Below, one piece after another: positions 63,901-64,000 of a stretch of 64,000 nucleotides of DNA. Position 1 is the stretch's first letter, and the number at the start of each line of letters is the position of its first letter. The DNA comes from Sphingobium yanoikuyae (GTDB lineage: Bacteria > Pseudomonadota > Alphaproteobacteria > Sphingomonadales > Sphingomonadaceae), in the NCBI RefSeq assembly GCF_034424525.1, contig NZ_CP139979.1:2505001-2569000 (forward strand). The letters run 5' to 3'. The position numbers were made by a program, and so were the translations under genes. A model generated the notes under the pieces. That model ran no database searches, was not told the DNA's origin, and worked only from the letters and a program-made list of their open reading frames with translations.

Positions 63901-64000
63901 GAGAAATAGCGCAGATTGTCGATGCCCTTGAGCTGTTGCTCGATGATCTGCGTCGTCGTGCTTTCCAGCGTCTGGGCGTTGGCACCGGGATAGGTGGTCT
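60957..64000 (-). CDS. RND multidrug efflux pump, AcrB/MexB type (partial, 5' end missing)
   Basis: Proton-driven inner-membrane exporter; about 1,013 residues are visible and the frame stays open to the right edge. The first visible residues ([20 protein letters not shown]) match the periplasmic start of AcrB after its first membrane helix. The proton-relay aspartate pair is in [16 protein letters not shown], and [15 protein letters not shown] and [20 protein letters not shown] are family hallmarks of the HAE-1 subgroup. A membrane-fusion protein gene should lie upstream, outside the window. The reading frame continues past an internal GTG at 63824 that could be mistaken for the start. Confidence 0.95.
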   Translation of the reverse strand, partial: TTYPGANAQTLESTTTQIIEQQLKGIDNLRYFSSTSDGSGNLNITLTFEQGTDPDIAQVQVQNKLSQATPLLPQEVQQQGLRVGKSTSSFLLIMAAYSDDGIHDQEDAADFIASSLQDPLSRVTGVGDTQLFGSQYAMRIWLDPYKMANLGVTTGDVKSAITAQNAQVSAGQIGGSPSPKGQALNATVTAQSRLRTPEEFQNIRLRSNSDGSVVLMKDVAKVELGAETYGFGVKFNGHPASGFGIKLAPGANALDTVEAVKARVDQLSKNFPSWVKYDFPVDNSTFVKLSVEQVVHTLFEAVLLVFVVMFLFLQNWRATLIPTIAVPVVLLGALAILSAAGFTINTLTLFGMVLAIGLLVDDAIVVVENVERLIQDEGLSPKEAAKKSMDEISGALIGIGLVLSAVFLPMAFFGGSTGVIFRQFSITIVSSMILSVLVALILTPALCATILKPASHGHSWNGPIGSILGRFFDWFNRTFDKGVVRYGKGVEKVERSWVRTMLVYGLVVVGMAFIFLRLPSGFLPDEDQGIIINQVSLPAGTTLEETERALARMRDHYLVDEKKNVSAVFTVAGFGFVGQGQNVGIVFARMKDWHERSGADNRVPAIALRANMAFQKISSGMAFAFVPPAVQELGNASGFDFQLLDQANLGHEKLLEARNQLLGMAMGDKRLAQVRPNGLEDTPQLKLNVDQAAAGALGIAQSDVNDTISTNLGGSYVNDFIDRDRVKRVYVQADAPFRTSADAINAYHVRGSTGVMAPLSAFSTTEWVQGPARLERYNGVPSMNIQGAPAPGVSSGTAMQAMEEFAAKLPAGIGYAWNGISYEEQTSGGQAPYVYALSMLIVFLCLAALYESWSVPIAVMLVVPLGVLGAVIAATLAGLNNDIYLQVGLITTIGVSAKNAILIVEFAEEKMREGLPPAKAALEAGKLRLRPILMTSFAFIFGVLPLAVSKGAGAGGQNAIGWAVVGGMLSATVLAIFFVPVFFTVVKRLFREHHEGEEQRNADGETPNAPQEA

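Overview
The window is a high-GC chromosomal segment that reads as a sphingomonad (Alphaproteobacteria, Sphingomonadaceae; Sphingobium/Sphingomonas-like). This is inferred from three TonB-dependent receptors, two FecI/FecR-type regulator pairs, ChpT, the RpoH type and the 16S leader with its boxA. The species cannot be fixed from the window. No integrase, transposase, CRISPR array, phage module or insertion sequence was recognised, so this is mostly core and metabolic chromosome. Long antisense reading frames are abundant but are shadows of GC-rich codon use.

Layout. Positions 1-787 hold the 5' end of a 16S rRNA gene on the minus strand with its leader, boxA and promoter. Positions 788-5006 encode an STN-containing TonB receptor followed by an ECF sigma factor and a FecR anti-sigma factor. 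Positions 5049-18965 form a peptide/amide-hydrolysis region: a minus-strand series (TonB receptor, zinc metalloprotease, amidohydrolase, M14 carboxypeptidase) faces a divergent exported M20 hydrolase, with a second exported M20 peptidase nearby. Positions 19065-29364 carry housekeeping and stress genes: glutathione peroxidase, a VIT-type transporter, an ABC-F ATPase, SIMPL, DUF389, a PepSY-like protein with a two-component system, GFA and a CinA-type protein. Positions 29448-37605 hold map, glnB-glnA behind a sigma-54-like promoter, nitronate monooxygenase, chpT, a JAMM protease, rluD and rpoH.

Positions 37665-43559 contain a GNAT/TetR pair divergent from an MFS transporter, mtgA and a third TonB receptor. 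Positions 43925-51124 carry clpX, clpP, tig and tRNA-Leu, with clpP and tig separated by three membrane/glycosyltransferase genes. Positions 51244-59441 hold a proline-rich small protein, an orphan ECF/FecR pair, a sirtuin, a PHA-system protein, a fumarylacetoacetase-family hydrolase, dapB, nth, tRNA-Arg with an unrecognised two-gene unit behind it, and a methylated-DNA repair protein. Positions 59536-64000 carry the outer-membrane and inner-membrane parts of an RND efflux pump; the pump gene runs off the right edge.

The best candidate for a coordinated, poorly described system is the exported peptidase/TonB-receptor locus at 5049-16931. Its genes share strand, secretion signals and intergenic hairpins, and a perfect inverted repeat sits in the divergent promoter region. 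The second candidate is the unrecognised gene pair at 57585-58858 just after tRNA-Arg. Functions are assigned by motif recognition only; nothing here was searched against a database.
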